The position numbers were made by a program, and so were the translations under genes. From contig NC_087065.1 in assembly GCF_963678635.1 (NCBI RefSeq), positions 20,349,623 to 20,413,622 of the forward strand: a DNA stretch of 64,000 bases, written 5' to 3'. Shown here one piece after another: positions 38,881-51,500 of the stretch. The notes under the pieces are model-generated. The model was not told the DNA's origin and ran no database searches. It was given only the letters and a program-made list of their open reading frames with translations. Source of the DNA: Symsagittifera roscoffensis (Eukaryota; Xenacoelomorpha; Acoela; Convolutidae). The stretch's first letter is position 1. Every line of letters starts with the position of its first letter.

Positions 38881-40279
38881 ATAAAAACAGGTATATTTTC
38901 ATAATAACCGTATTTATCGAATAGGAATTTTAGTTCCCTTATATATAATTTGTGCAGCAATTAACTGTTTGGCATTAACTTGTGTGAAAAAAATTGAGAA
39001 ATTGCATTTAAAGTCCAAGCTTTGCTATTTTTTTTCGAATAGCTCAAATAATCTCTGAAGTTTGATAACCTAGATTCTAAGAAATAAAAAAAATGCCACC
39101 TTTCCTCGTAAAATTACAATAAAAAATGGTTGAAAAATTGCCCAAATGAAAGTTGCCATGTTAGAATTACAGTAAAAATCTATTCACATGGGCATGCCCA
39201 CATCTTTCATCGCAGTTTAGTTAGTATCAAGAGTCATTTTCAAATGACTTTTGTAAATTCACTTACCTCTATCCGTTTGCGAAAGGATTTTGGGCGAGAA
39301 TTTCCTCTCTGCTAACTCACTGTAAATGGGAATCAAATTTTCGTTACTACAAACAAGTTGGCAATATTGTTTTTACGGTTTTTTTTCGTTTCAAAGTTTA
39401 TGTAAGCAATATCAGAACTTTAGTAAATTCTCTCCAACGAATGAGAAAACATATACAAAAAACATCACAGTTTGTTCATTAATCGACGAATCTAAATAGC
39501 TAAATAGAGCTTCACACCACTTGTGATAGGACACAAACAGCGTAACAACTAGCCAAAAAATCTACTAAGAATTCAATATATTTATGTTCAATGAAAATAA
39601 CGTCAAAACAAGGATAGCCGCATATTTAGCAAGTAGCAGAGAATGTTCTGACCTGGTTCAAGTAAATGTTTTGTTTTGTTTAAATAGTGTCGTTGTTTGT
39701 ACGTAATTAGAATAGAGAAGGATACGAATGGGTAAAACCGTTAGTGAGTTAGGCACAGTCGACAATAGTTGTCTTCAAAATGCAAAAAAAAAACATTTAA
39801 TATTTTTAGAAAAACAGCTTTTTCTAATTGTTTGCTGATTGATTCATTGATTTCAAAACTAGTTTTTTTTATGAGTAAACCTTTTTCACTAATTAAAGAA
39901 GCAATTTCTTTAAATAAGATCTAACCAGCATGCTGTATTTGCTCGAAATTAGACAAAAAACGAAAAACTTCAAAAATATATCACTCGACCCATTCTGATA
40001 ATAAGCCAATTTAGTTGCAATGTTGTTGAAACATAGTTGAAATATCATTGAGAGAGACAACTTTACGATTCAAAAATGAAGGCGCCAGCATCGAGTATAA
40101 GCTAGCGTTCGATTAAATACATATACTGAAACATGGATAGCCTGCTGCTGAGTCAGTAGCGCAGACTGTCCCGACCACATTTCTATAATTATGTCTAAGT
40201 GTCGATTATGCCTGGTAAACTAGGCATAATCGACAACATTTGTCAGTGAAAAAGGAACAAAAAAGTTTCCCCGAAAAAA
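38881..40279 (+). other. AT-rich intergenic DNA
   Basis: No gene or clear repeat. One short stretch (39,508-39,545, GCTTCACACCACTTGTGATA) resembles sequences at 54,805 and 63,085, so remnants of dispersed repeats are present. Confidence 0.5.
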
Positions 40280-40454
40280 CTTCTAAATTGAATTGAATTT
40301 GAATTTAGAGACAGTATAAAGATCACATATGTGTACTTAAATACTGCATCAAGGATACTGTACGGCTAGTGCAGCCCAACTAGCAGTAACCTAAGGGAAA
40401 CCTAGATAAATGAGTGAAAGCAAAACCGAGTTAAAATATGAGTGTACACGAAAT

Positions 40455-41977
40455 TTACCCTATAAACATGTCAACAAGTAATCGATTGTCATTTAAGTAC
40501 ACTTTTTTTAATTTAACGTAAAAGTCTTTCTTCTGTTTATCAGTAAACTCGTTAAGGTTAAGAGGCAATAGGTTATTTGACATTAGGAAATTATAGGATT
40601 TCACAATTTTGTACGAAACCGAATTTTGTGCTATTTTTGATTTTCTCAAAGGTAAGGGTATACAACCTAAGCTATTCGACCGGGTACTACGACGCGTTTT
40701 CACATAATCAAGATTCAAAAATTTTAAAGGCGATTTTCCAAGGTACTGAAAAATTGTCTCGGAAAACAATTGGCTGATAAAAATTTTATGTACACTCTGA
40801 AGTTGGAATTTTGAAAAAAAAAACTCCGACACATGATCATATTTTTGAAGGAAGAAAATGGTTCTTATGATTTTTTTCTGTGCCAAGAAAATTTTATCAA
40901 GGTTTGATTTCGATATACATCCATAAGCTAATAAGCCATAAGAAATTAATGGAATCACGTATGCAATGTAAAACTTAATTAATGCCTGTTTAGAGAAACA
41001 AGATCTTCCTCGATATAAAACACCATTAAATTTGGAAATTTTCGTGCAAACTTTTACAGTCTGCATATTAAAATTCAATTTTTTCTTTCTTTATTTTCCA
41101 TGTTTTCACCAGCAATGGAAATTGAGGCATCAGGCATCGCTTTACCAAAACCCACTAGTTTACTCTTGTCTGTATTAATCGATAACTTGTTGACATTACA
41201 CCAGTCATTTAGGCTCTGAGTATCTGTTCTGATTTTTTTCAAAAACGCTCTCGTTTTACCAGAACCAACAATAGCAGTGTCATCGGCAAAAAGGCTTATC
41301 TCGGATGTCTTTGTTACATTTGAAATATCATTGATATAAATCAAGAACAATAAAGGACCTAAAACCGAACCCTGGGGAACTCCACAAGTTATTTTTTCAA
41401 ATGAAGAATTTATGATACCATCACTTACAAATTGTACTCTGTTAATTAAATAATTTTTCAACACATTTAAAAATTTACCACGGAACCCTTATTTCTCTAA
41501 TTTAATGATTAAGATATCGTGATCGAGAGTGTCGAATGCTTTCTTAAATTCTAGAAAAAGTGCCATTCCACTATCTCTTCGTTCCAAAACTGAGCGCATA
41601 TATTTGACTATAAGTGAGATTGCATGTACACATGAATGTTTTTTTCTGAAGCCAAACTGTTCAGGGCAAAGAATTTTATACTTCTGTAAAAATTTGACCA
41701 TTCTTCTATAAATTAGTTTTTCAAAAATTTTGCTTATAGTTGATAGAAGGCTGATGGGTCGGTAATTACCAAAATCAATTTCACTTCCACTTTTGAACAG
41801 GGCAATCACTTTCGCTATTTTACAATCGTCAGGAAAAGACTCCGAGCCGAACATTTCATTAAAACAAACAACTAAGATCTTCATAATGACTGGTGCACAA
41901 AGTTTAATCATTACATTACTCAAACCATCATGACCAGTCGAGTTTTTGTTCATCAGGTTCTTAATAACCTTCGCCAT
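40455..41977 (-). pseudogene. Reverse transcriptase of the non-LTR element
   Basis: RT motifs in order: FGNYRPISLLSTISKIFEKL, EQFGFRKKHSCVHAI, MALFLEFKKAFDTLDHDIL, VPQGSVLGPLLFLIYINDIS and SLFADDTAIVGSG, the FADD active site, then NKLSINTDKSKLVGFG. A TAA near 41,489 and a frameshift near 41,076 break it. The C-terminal part (SYGLLAYGCISKSNLDKIFLA, QKKIIRTIFF) is the region usual after the RT in Jockey/CR1-type elements. Confidence 0.9.
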
Positions 41978-42340
41978 TTCATCAACATCAGTGGGAAAGA
42001 AAACAAAAGTATCAGAGTTTCGTGAAACTTTATCGTTGTATTTAAACTCTCAAAGTTTTTTGAAAGTGTGGGTCCAATGGTAGCAAAAAATTTATTCGTG
42101 TCATTCACCTCTAATTTGCACAAATTAGATTTCTTTTTCCCACAAAATTTATTGAAAACTTGAAACATTTTTTTTGGAATCATTACAACTTCCAAGTTGA
42201 TTGTCACAAAACTTTCTTTTCTCCGTCATAATAAGCTTTTTCGCCTCATTTCTGAATTTTTTTGAATTTCGCTTTTGTTTCATCGTTCGGAAGTGCTACC
42301 ATTTTTTTCTGAGCAGCGTCTCGTTTTTTGCATATTTGTT

Positions 42341-42619
42341 TCAAATTGTTGAAAATCCAAAATTTTTTTTCAATTGTTTTGTAAAATCAATTGGTTTAAA
42401 AGGACAAAACTTATCAAAAACATTAATCATTGAATACGTTAAACCGTGGATTTTTGTATTTACTGATTCCTTATCACTCAACTTTTCCAATTCGACATGA
42501 AGAAGAAATAATAACTTGTCATCAAGCTTCAGTTTTTTTAAAATTTCTGGTATAAATAACAGTTTTGCAAGGCATTTCAACCAAAAACGGCAATTCACCC
42601 AACAATGCATAGTGATCAC
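42341..42619 (-). pseudogene. Linker between endonuclease and RT of the non-LTR element
   Basis: Frame with KKLKLDDKLLFLLHVELEKLSDKESVNTKI and similar helical sequence. It lies in a different frame from the endonuclease end, so a frameshift near 42,530 is inferred. Confidence 0.55.
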
Positions 42620-43272
42620 TAATTGTGGTTTTGATAACTGTCACCGGATAAAAATCTTCTGTTATAAAGTGGTCAATGCATGTTGCACTATTTTCAGTAA
42701 CTCTGGTTGGTTCACTCAAACAAAAATCCAAATCAAAAGATTTTAAAAGCGTTTTATAACTTAACACTTCTGGTTTTTCATCCTTGGCAAGAATATCAAA
42801 ATTAAAATCTCCCACAATAACTGGATTTCTTTTTAATAATCGAAGTTCATTTAATAGATAATCCAGATTTTCTAGAAATGTTGAATATGTTTGATTAGGT
42901 GATCTATAGACCGTGCATATAGTAAAATAAGTTAATTTGTTCCAAATAGTTATGGTAAGATACTCCAAATCAGATTTTAAATCCTGAAGAATAAATTCAA
43001 CTCCCGTTCTGACAAAAAAAGCTACAACGCCACCCCTTTTTTCCCTATTTTTAAAAACCCCTTTTTGATACCCATCCAACTGAAAAAAAATCCAAAAAAT
43101 CATTGTCAGTTAGCCATGTCTCGTATAAAGCTATAACTAATGGTTTTTGTTTGAGTGAATCAACCAAAACACATAGCTGGTCATGATGTAATCTGAGTGA
43201 TCTTATATTAAGAAAAAGCACACCTTTTTCCCCCCAATATTTGCTTCCATTAGGTTTCCCAAAAAAGAACAA
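42522..43272 (-). pseudogene. APE-type endonuclease of the non-LTR element
   Basis: Characteristic blocks: LFLNIRSLRLHHDQL, VIALYETWLTDNDF (catalytic Glu), KRGGVVAFFVRTG, CTVYRSPNQTYSTFLENL, PVIVGDFNFDILA (GDFN), ATCIDHFIT and TISDHYALL (SDH). One frameshift near 43,080. The enzyme nicks target DNA to prime reverse transcription. Confidence 0.9.
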
Positions 43273-43305
43273 AAAATTTAAAGCAAGAAGCTAAGTATAG
43301 AGTAT

Positions 43306-43626
43306 TTATGTTCCCGCGTTACTTTCCGCATCATTTGTAATACACTGCGGTGCACGTAGACCTATGCTTTTTTTAGCAGGAGGAGACACATGCTCAATGA
43401 CTGTTTCCAACAAGCTACACAGCCGGTCCAGTTTGTTGTCATCCTTATCATGTTTGCGCTTTCCAACATAAAATTTACTCAAAGTTTTACCTTTCTCTCC
43501 ACTAGTAGGAAACGTAGTATTTGATTTAGAACCAGCAAAGCTATCACCTTGAGTAGATCCACTATACACATGCATCTGTACATCTTTATCAACACTTCCA
43601 TTCTGCCCTGTCGTCTTTAATGGCAT
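43306..43626 (-). pseudogene. ORF1 remnant of the non-LTR element
   Basis: A 106-codon frame directly before the endonuclease ORF, Ser/Thr/Lys-rich with DRLCSLLETVIEH. By position it is the end of ORF1. No zinc knuckle or RRM is visible in what is left. Confidence 0.45.
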
Positions 43627-44099
43627 TCAGCACGCGAAGATCCTTAATTTCCGTCTCAAGGTGGGATATAATATCGTCGGCAATATCTTACATCCATAAG
43701 AAGGGAGCGAATTTGCTCGATATCGTTTAGATTCGCTGCTTTGATTTTGTCACTAAGAATCTGCATTTCGAAAATAACGAAAGAAAGCAAGCGAGAGAAT
43801 TTGAATTAGGGCGACCGTTTAGCGAGCATTTGCTTTTCTGTCTGAAAACTATTTAATAAGTTTATCACAACAATTAGGCTTATTCTAATTTCTAGCAGAA
43901 TTTAAAAAATATATATATATTAAAAAAAAACATTCTCCTGCAAAGTAAGCGTTATATGAAGCTACCAATATGCAGCGTTATATTAAACTTTTCTCTTTAA
44001 CAGAAGTGATCGTTTTGTACAGCTTTTCTTTTAAACAGACGAAGCTGTGCTTCGCTAACACTAGCCAGAACACAAAAACGCAGCTCTATAAAATGTCAG

Positions 44100-44172
44100 C
44101 TTCTCGGATTCGATCTGCAACCAGGAGAATATGAGTCTCACGCACTAACCACTCGGCCACGGACGCTTAATT
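44100..44172 (-). repeat. tRNA-like sequence, probably a SINE head
   Basis: The reverse complement has GTGGCCGAGTGGTTAGTGCG, a good A-box/D-arm, an anticodon-like stem GAGA...TCTC with seven-base loop CTCATAT, and a B-box-like ATCGAATCCG. The T-arm and acceptor stem do not pair well, so it is not called a tRNA gene. Confidence 0.5.
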
Positions 44173-44185
44173 AATAATTAAACAT

Positions 44186-44520
44186 AACCAATAGACACCC
44201 TTTATACTCTTTGAATTTCGAGAATAATTTATGATTGGCGCTTTTTTGATAACAATAATCCAACTTGACAAAACTTGATCAACGAGTAAAGTTTTTATTC
44301 CGCTGGAAATCTTGAAGCCAAAATTCCACTTTCGAAACTAGAAGTATTTCACGATTGTTTGCACCAACCATTTGCACGTTCGTATTTGCAGAGAGCTATT
44401 TACGTCACGTTCAGCAGATGAATTTCAATTGAACTCAAAATCAATATTTTAAGACTTTCCTGAAAAAAAAATCAGCAAGACCTATATAAGAGCCTTAACT
44501 ATGTTCATTACTCTTAATCA
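44186..44520 (+). repeat. Dispersed repeat R, partial copy
   Basis: Has the R landmarks TTTATGATTGG, ACTTGATCAACGAGTAAAG, CCGCTGGAAATC and the end CAGCAAGACCTATATAAGAG ... GTTCATTACTCTTA, but not the start. Confidence 0.65.
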
Positions 44521-45302
44521 CAAGCACTAGCCACAAATAAAACAGATTATATAAAATTTCCTATATTACATATCGTGATTATAGCAAAAGTGCCCCCAAA
44601 TAAATGAAATCTTTTAATGAACACTTTGATTTGGGAGTAAGGTTAGAAAAAAGGTACTAATACACTGGTCGCAAGCTTGCAAAAGTAATAAGACCTACTT
44701 ACTTGCTCGCTTTACTCGCTCGAAATTAGACTACAAACTTAAAAATCAAGCCGTTTTTCTCGACACAGAAACTTATTGGAAATTTTTAAGGTCGTTCGAA
44801 TCACGACTTAGACGACTTTAAAAATTATTCGATTCATAGCGATGATTATTTGTGTACCTAATTTTGTTTAGAAATAAAAAAAAACTAATACACCCGAAGA
44901 CATAAGCTACTCCCCATTTTCAATGGTCTGCACAATAACACTGAAGAAAAACGTTAACTCATAATGTGCGACTTCTGCTGAAAAATTGGTTGTCTGGAGC
45001 GATCATTCAAAAACTAAATATGGTCAAAACGTTTATAAAAAATATATATCTCTACCATTCCCGGAAAAGGTCTAATTTGATGATGCGTGCTAACCACAAG
45101 TGTTGAAAAATTGTGTTCGCATAAACGTCTACCTTTGTTTTTTGACTGCTCTTTATAACTAAAATCTAGACTATCAAATAATCAATTAGAATCGAACAGT
45201 GACTTAAAAAGATACAAACAAGCGCTATACAATCAATTCAAACTTCAGTAGTATATAATTCAAAAATATCTATAGATTAGATTAATTATGCCGTCTACGA
45301 CA

Positions 45303-45545
45303 TTAACAATCGTAACTGAGTTGATCAGCCTGAGAGTCTGTATTTGCAACATTTTCTACATGACCTCTGTTGTTGAAATCTGCACTAGTTGATGTGTTAT
45401 GATTTGGGTGTTGTGGTGACACGTATTGGTCTACGAGTACTTCTCCAGCAGCATTCTTGATGCGCACTCTGCCAGAGGAGTAGCGTGTCTCTTGTCTCCC
45501 GTCCGGGTACTGGATCTTACACGTACCATCCGGGTACTCTCGCTT
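45303..45545 (-). CDS. CENPJ: CENPJ last exon: end of the G-box domain and C-terminal tail
   Basis: Acceptor CTCTTCAG before AAGCGAG. Encodes KREYPDGTCKIQYPDGRQET, then RYSSGRVRIKNAAGEVLVDQ, the most conserved end of CPAP proteins, and a 33-residue tail ending YDC before TAA at 45,303-45,305. Confidence 0.95.
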   Translation of the reverse strand, partial: KREYPDGTCKIQYPDGRQETRYSSGRVRIKNAAGEVLVDQYVSPQHPNHNTSTSADFNNRGHVENVANTDSQADQLSYDC

Positions 45546-48500
45546 CTGAAGAGTAGAAAGCTTGGTAAATTTAATAAATCAAAAACAATTTCAGTTTGAA
45601 TAGAAGCGCATCGCACGCACGAATAATTGCAGGATGTAATCGAAATCGAAATGTCCCTGCTTTCAATCTCTCAACATCCTATAATTGAAAAAAGAGAACT
45701 TTTGGATGTCTAGCTCGTTGTCCATTTACATTGTACTCATATTGGGTTAAGCATTCACTCTACTGTGGTTGGGCTAAACTTAAATGCGTGGGGCGACAAT
45801 TCGTAACAGTAGGTTAAGCGGGGAAAACTGATTCATGGCGCACTATTCCTCTCATACCGCATGTAAGCGCATCGCAGCAAGCGCGTTCTACTTACCAATG
45901 CCTTGTTACGAATTGTCGCCTGTCACAAATTGTCGCCTGTCACCAACTGTTGCCTGTTACGAAGTATGGCCCTACCAATTAAATAGCTGTGTGATAGGGT
46001 AACTATACCTTGTACTGTGGCGTGTGTATCTCCTTCTGTCCGTTGGGGTAGAAGATGGTTTTGGTGTGGGAGGAGGGGTGGGTGTGTAGGACAGTGCCGT
46101 CACTTAGAGTAGTCTCTTCCTGGCCGTCCGAGTAGCACACCTTCACACTCTTGTCTGGGAAGAAGATCTCCTTTGTACCATCCACCAAATGCTTCTCCAT
46201 CTGACCACTACACATTAAAACAATACCACCAATCACTCAAAGATTCGATAAGAAAACAAAACAGCAATAAAGCATCCATAGCTTTTTCTATCTATTAGCA
46301 TGCAACCACCAGCCAACACTATTCTATAGTGCAAATAGACTTAGTACCAAATGTACTTGAACCCAGAAATGATATGCTTAAACAACCATCCACAAATTCT
46401 TTTGGCAATCACAGAAAGGCTAGCAAATGTTTGACGCACTCAGACATGATTTTGCAAACTACCGTGATTTCCAAAACATTTTTCAAAAATTCAAAATTAT
46501 AGATATTTTTGATTCAACAAATCTAGTAATGTTACCATTTTCAGACTAGCAGTAAAGTGTAATGAATATTGAATGCTCCAGCAAACCTGTTCTATACTGA
46601 CTATTCTTTGTCAAAACAGTCCAGACGCTCATATACTTCATTATTCACGTGTAAACTTTGGACATGTAGGTACAAGTGAGCTAAATCCAAAGGAAGCGAA
46701 AACAACATCCCAGTTTAATTCAAACATAATCCAGATGCAACCAGTTATTTATTAAAATTATGCAAAACAGATATTTTTTTTTCGTTTCGCTGTAAGATAA
46801 GCATGTCCCTTACCAATCGAACTGGAGTACTTCTAGTCCGTCTGGATATTTAGTTTGAGTAGTCTTAGTGGCCGCATAGTAGTACAACTAAAACAGATAC
46901 ATTTATCAACTAATCGGAAATAGTAAAAACTCAATCATTTTGACCAGATAAGGAAAATAGTGTGATGACTAGTGATGTCCATTTAAAAAATAATAAAAAT
47001 TATAGAAATTGTTGGCACCAATTAAAGTTGTTCCAAAACTATTTAAGTTTTTCTTTAGCAATTTAAATTTTTCTGAATTCAGTTTTTGAACAGTTTTTTG
47101 TTTACTAGTTTTGTGTACATTTTGCAATTTCGACAGATGGGAAAGGGAGTTTCGCATCATTTGCGACACAAAAATGAATGGCAATGATTACCAGCAAATG
47201 AACATAGCCAACAGACAGTTACAAAAAAAAGAGTAATAAACGCAAGAAAACTGAAAAAAAAAAACTTTTGAATTTCAAATAAAAATTAGATGGCCTTTAT
47301 GCTCTTTAAATTTGTAGAACAATTTATGATGTAGAATATTTTGTTAAAACTAACCCAATTTGAGAAAACTGGATCAATAGGTATAATTTTTAATTCGCTG
47401 GGAAATCTGATAGTTAATTTCCATTTTCAAAATTAGAAGTCGATCACGTTTTTCGTGACCTTTACAATTTTGCTGTTCGATTGTGGAGTTTGCCTTCTTT
47501 TTAACAATAGAAATGCACTGAAAGAAATCACAACTCAAACCGCGAAAAATTAAAATTGAGCATGAACAAATTTTAAGACTTTTTCCTGAAAAAAAATCAG
47601 CAAGACATTTATAACTACGTTCATTACTCTTAAGAATACAAATCAAAAATCGAAAAACCTCTAAAAAAAATTCTTTTTTGTTTTGTCAAATAGAGTTATA
47701 AACATAGCAAAAAGGAACGAAACATTCCTGAAACAAAATACTTGCACCATAGAAACTTTTTAAAGATATTTCAAAATGATACGAAGAAACCGAACTTTTC
47801 TGCGGGACCTAAGCCGACAAAACTCAGCAGGCACGAAAGTCTTAAATAGTCGAACATTTTCAGTTTCCACAAAAAACAGGACTTAAATCGAACCTCTGCG
47901 AGTTGTCGTCTCAAGCATGAGTGTTACCACTGCACCAAATGCACAGAACAATCCTTGAAGTTAAAGAAACAAGGACTTCCAAAAATTTTACATTAACATG
48001 AAAAAATCAAAAAATAGACAAAACTTCTTGGAACTCAATTACTTGCACAAAACCGGAATACACTGAAATGTTTTATTTTTAATTTGAGTGGAAAATGCTT
48101 AATTTTTAGGTAAACTTGGTACTGCGGAATCTAGGCCGACAAAAAGCAGACAAACAGAAGTCCGGCAAAGATTTTTTGACCCGCGGACAATTTTCCGCTC
48201 ACAAAAAAAAACAGGTCCTCGCAAGATTCGAACCATTGACCTTTGTCTTTATAAGCAGTTACTTTAGCTCTTCGCCAAATACTCGAAGTAAAGTCTGACG
48301 TTTGATTTTATATGAACCAAAGGTGACTTGATTCAAGTGATTCTGTTTAACTAATTGCTAAGACAAAAATTCTATCTTGCGATTTGATAACGCTTGCTAA
48401 TCGCAAGCGTAAGCAAACAAATCGAAAGCAATTTTTTCGAGCAAGCAATTTTTTCGAGCAAGCATACAACCACAAAATTATCAAATTTTACTTATTTTGT

Positions 48501-51500
48501 CGTGAAAACCTCAGGTTGTTTGCTTTTTTCCTGGAACTCTGAATTAAGAAATTAATTGGCATGATTAAAAGGTGTAGTTTGGCGTAGGATCGAATTCCGC
48601 TCCGGCAATTTTTTTTTTCAATTTGAATTGCTCAATTTAAGCTAAAACTTTTATTTAAATTAACTGGACTCAAAATTTACATTTGAATAAATTAAAATTG
48701 AAGTAAAAATTTAACCTCATTTAATTTGTTTTTTTAAATGGACATCACTGGTAATGACCACTGCATTTGTCGAAAAGCTAACGGAATTACTCTTGGATAA
48801 TTTGATAACCCCTTCAATCACTTTAATTTCCTTAATTCACATATCATGAGATATCTCCCTCGCCCCTGCACTCACCACAGATCCGTCCTGGCTGGTCTTC
48901 TTGTAGTCTCCGTTAAAAAAGAAGATGGTGACACTCTTTCCATCAGGGGAGACTTCTTTGCGGGTGCCATTGTTAAACACGAACTCCACCATCCCATCCG
49001 CCAGTTTATTCTCAACCTAAAGCGAACATTATCTGCACGCTATCAGAAATCAGCCAACAATCAGTTCAGCATAGACTATTTAGCGCCTAAAGCTGAAGTT
49101 TTTAGCGACTCAATTATCGAGTCTACTCAAACTTCGCAACCAGAATCTATGAGATCGCAGCAAAATTATATTGGAATGATGTCAACTTTGGATCAATGGT
49201 TTTTCACAACCAGTAACTATAAACTGTACTAACCACGTCGCAAGAACTAGAGTCGAGACTATGTGTAACATCATGAGTAGAGTGAGTCTGATGCTCCAAT
49301 GACTGTTCTGGAACAGAGGACGAAACTTGAGTTCTACTTTCAGGCGAAGACATTCCCATTTGAACACTTGGCCCCTTATTGGGTCTCGTATCATCAACCT
49401 TCGGTTTTGCGTCAAAAGATACAGTCGCTGTCTTTCGCATTCCCGATTGATTAGCTTTCAGTGAACTACTTCTAGTAATAGTAGCTGATTTTGATTTAGT
49501 CGTTTCAGTTGGCGGCTCGGAAGTGTTGCTTTTCTCTTCCTTCTTCGGTTTAGCATTGCTGATAGCTGGTTTAGTGACCGTTGACTGCTGGGCAGATAAC
49601 TTTTTGTTAATCAGGTCCAACGCATTTGCAGGTTTCTAAAAACGAATCTTGGCCAATCCAAAAAAAAACATACTTCTAATTCTGAATTGATTTTCAAGAG
49701 TTAAATTATTAGTTAAATAATTAGACAACATAAATAGGAATTGGCTAAACCAGGAAAAAAAAACTTGCCAGATTCAAAGCGTATAGTCGCAATTTTTTTT
49801 TCATAACCGTATTGTTGTTAGCGCGACAAAACATGGATAAAAATAGACATCAAATTGTAACTAACAGTCATCAAACAGATGTGATCAAATCTCACCTGTG
49901 CAGCAGTGTTCTTGGCTGCCGCCGAGGTGGCCGCCTGTTTCTTCATGTGTTCTATTCTAAGTCGTTCCAGCTGCTGATTGGCTGTCTTCAGCTCCTCGAT
50001 CTGCTTCTTCTGAGTCTGCACTGTGTTGTTCAGTCTTTCCACTGTACTGCTCCATTTGGCCTCCTTCAAATCAACAGCTTAAGGATTTATTTAAAAAAAA
50101 GTAACTGTTCCCAAACATATTCAAAGATACATTAACAAAAAGTGCTAATGAACAAGCGAACCGAAAAAAAATCTACATTTTCTCAACTTTCGAAAACAAA
50201 TTGCATCCCATTAAAGCTCTTTGAAATTCATAATATTTCAAGGCTGAAACTTTTATGATAGCACTGGCAATTCTAAACATAGTCAACAGACAGTTGGAAA
50301 AATTTAGAGAGCTCAAGGAGACAGCTCTTTGAATTTCAAGAATTTATTTTTTTTTTATAAAAACTACCTCAATCAGAGAAAACTGCCAAAGGTTTTTGTA
50401 TTCCGAAGGAAAACCTAAAGAAGAAGATCCGTTTTTGAACCTAAACCTGAATTGGAAAGGCTTATTTGCATCCCTTGTAGCAAATGAATTCGAATTGAAC
50501 TTAAGAAAAATCAAAAACCAAAACGCAAAAGATCAAGTTTAGCGTGATCGAAGTTTAGAACTAATTTAAACACTTTACTGCTGGCCAGGCATTGGTGTTA
50601 ACGGTCCAACTCCTCACTGCCCGCTCACTATTTTCTCACCTGATTTTTGTTAAATTGTGAAGTTATACTCGGGTTACTGACCTATACAACTTTGGACACA
50701 TGAGACTTGTTTCGGATTTTTTTATATGTTGAAAAACTAATTTAAAAATACAAAAAAATCAACACGACATATACATCTTCAGTACGCTCATTAACACTCA
50801 AAAACTAAATCGACTTATAAAACTGCAAGTAGAAAAATTATGTTTTTTTTCTTCGGTTCATGAATTGTAAAAACCAGCTTTCAAATGAATCAAAATATTC
50901 ATACCACATTCATAAAAAAGAACTACAACAAAAACGTTGGTTTTTTTTCTCCAAATTGCTGTCGTTATTGAGCGTGATGTGATGAAAGAATTTTAAAAAA
51001 AAATTTTAAGAGTCGTTTGAATAACGACAAAAATATCGTGAACATGATAAATCGTATGACCAATTCCAATGTTAATTTATGGTACCTGACATTGCGTGGA
51101 AAACAAAGCACTAAAACACCCAAATCAATGGTCGGAACAATAAAAATATTAGCGTTTAGAAATAAATACCGACCACCGTGGTTTCAGGAGAAAATTAAGA
51201 TGGATTTTATTTAAGCCACTTGTAAAACTCGATTGATTCGTGATAAAAAAACCTGAAAAGTAAAAAATTTATCCAACTATGTCTGCGAGCGAAAGTTAAA
51301 TAAGACACTACATTTTAAACTCTAAGAGCTTCCTTTGTGGTAGTCAAAACCGCCTGAAAGAAGTGAGAGTGATCGGAATAAAAAACACTAAAACCAATGA
51401 AAATTCTCTGAACTCATATGTAATTATTTAAGATCTTCAGTGTCACTTAAAATCAACTTAATCTTGCTCAAAAATTAATGAACGCCTTCTGCGCCCGAAG

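Larger units (their letters stand above)
40280..43626 (-). mobile_element. Decayed non-LTR retrotransposon (Jockey/CR1/L2-like)
   Basis: Order in sense: ORF1 remnant (43,626-43,306), APE-type endonuclease (43,272-42,522), linker, reverse transcriptase (41,977-41,075) and C-terminal region (41,078-40,455). The 3' end at about 40,307-40,285 has ATTCA-like short repeats, as many elements of the CR1/L2 group do. Several frameshifts and stops make it inactive. Confidence 0.88.

Noticed and set aside
44100-44172. A functional tRNA gene with anticodon CAT
   Set aside because: The A box is good but the acceptor and T stems do not pair.
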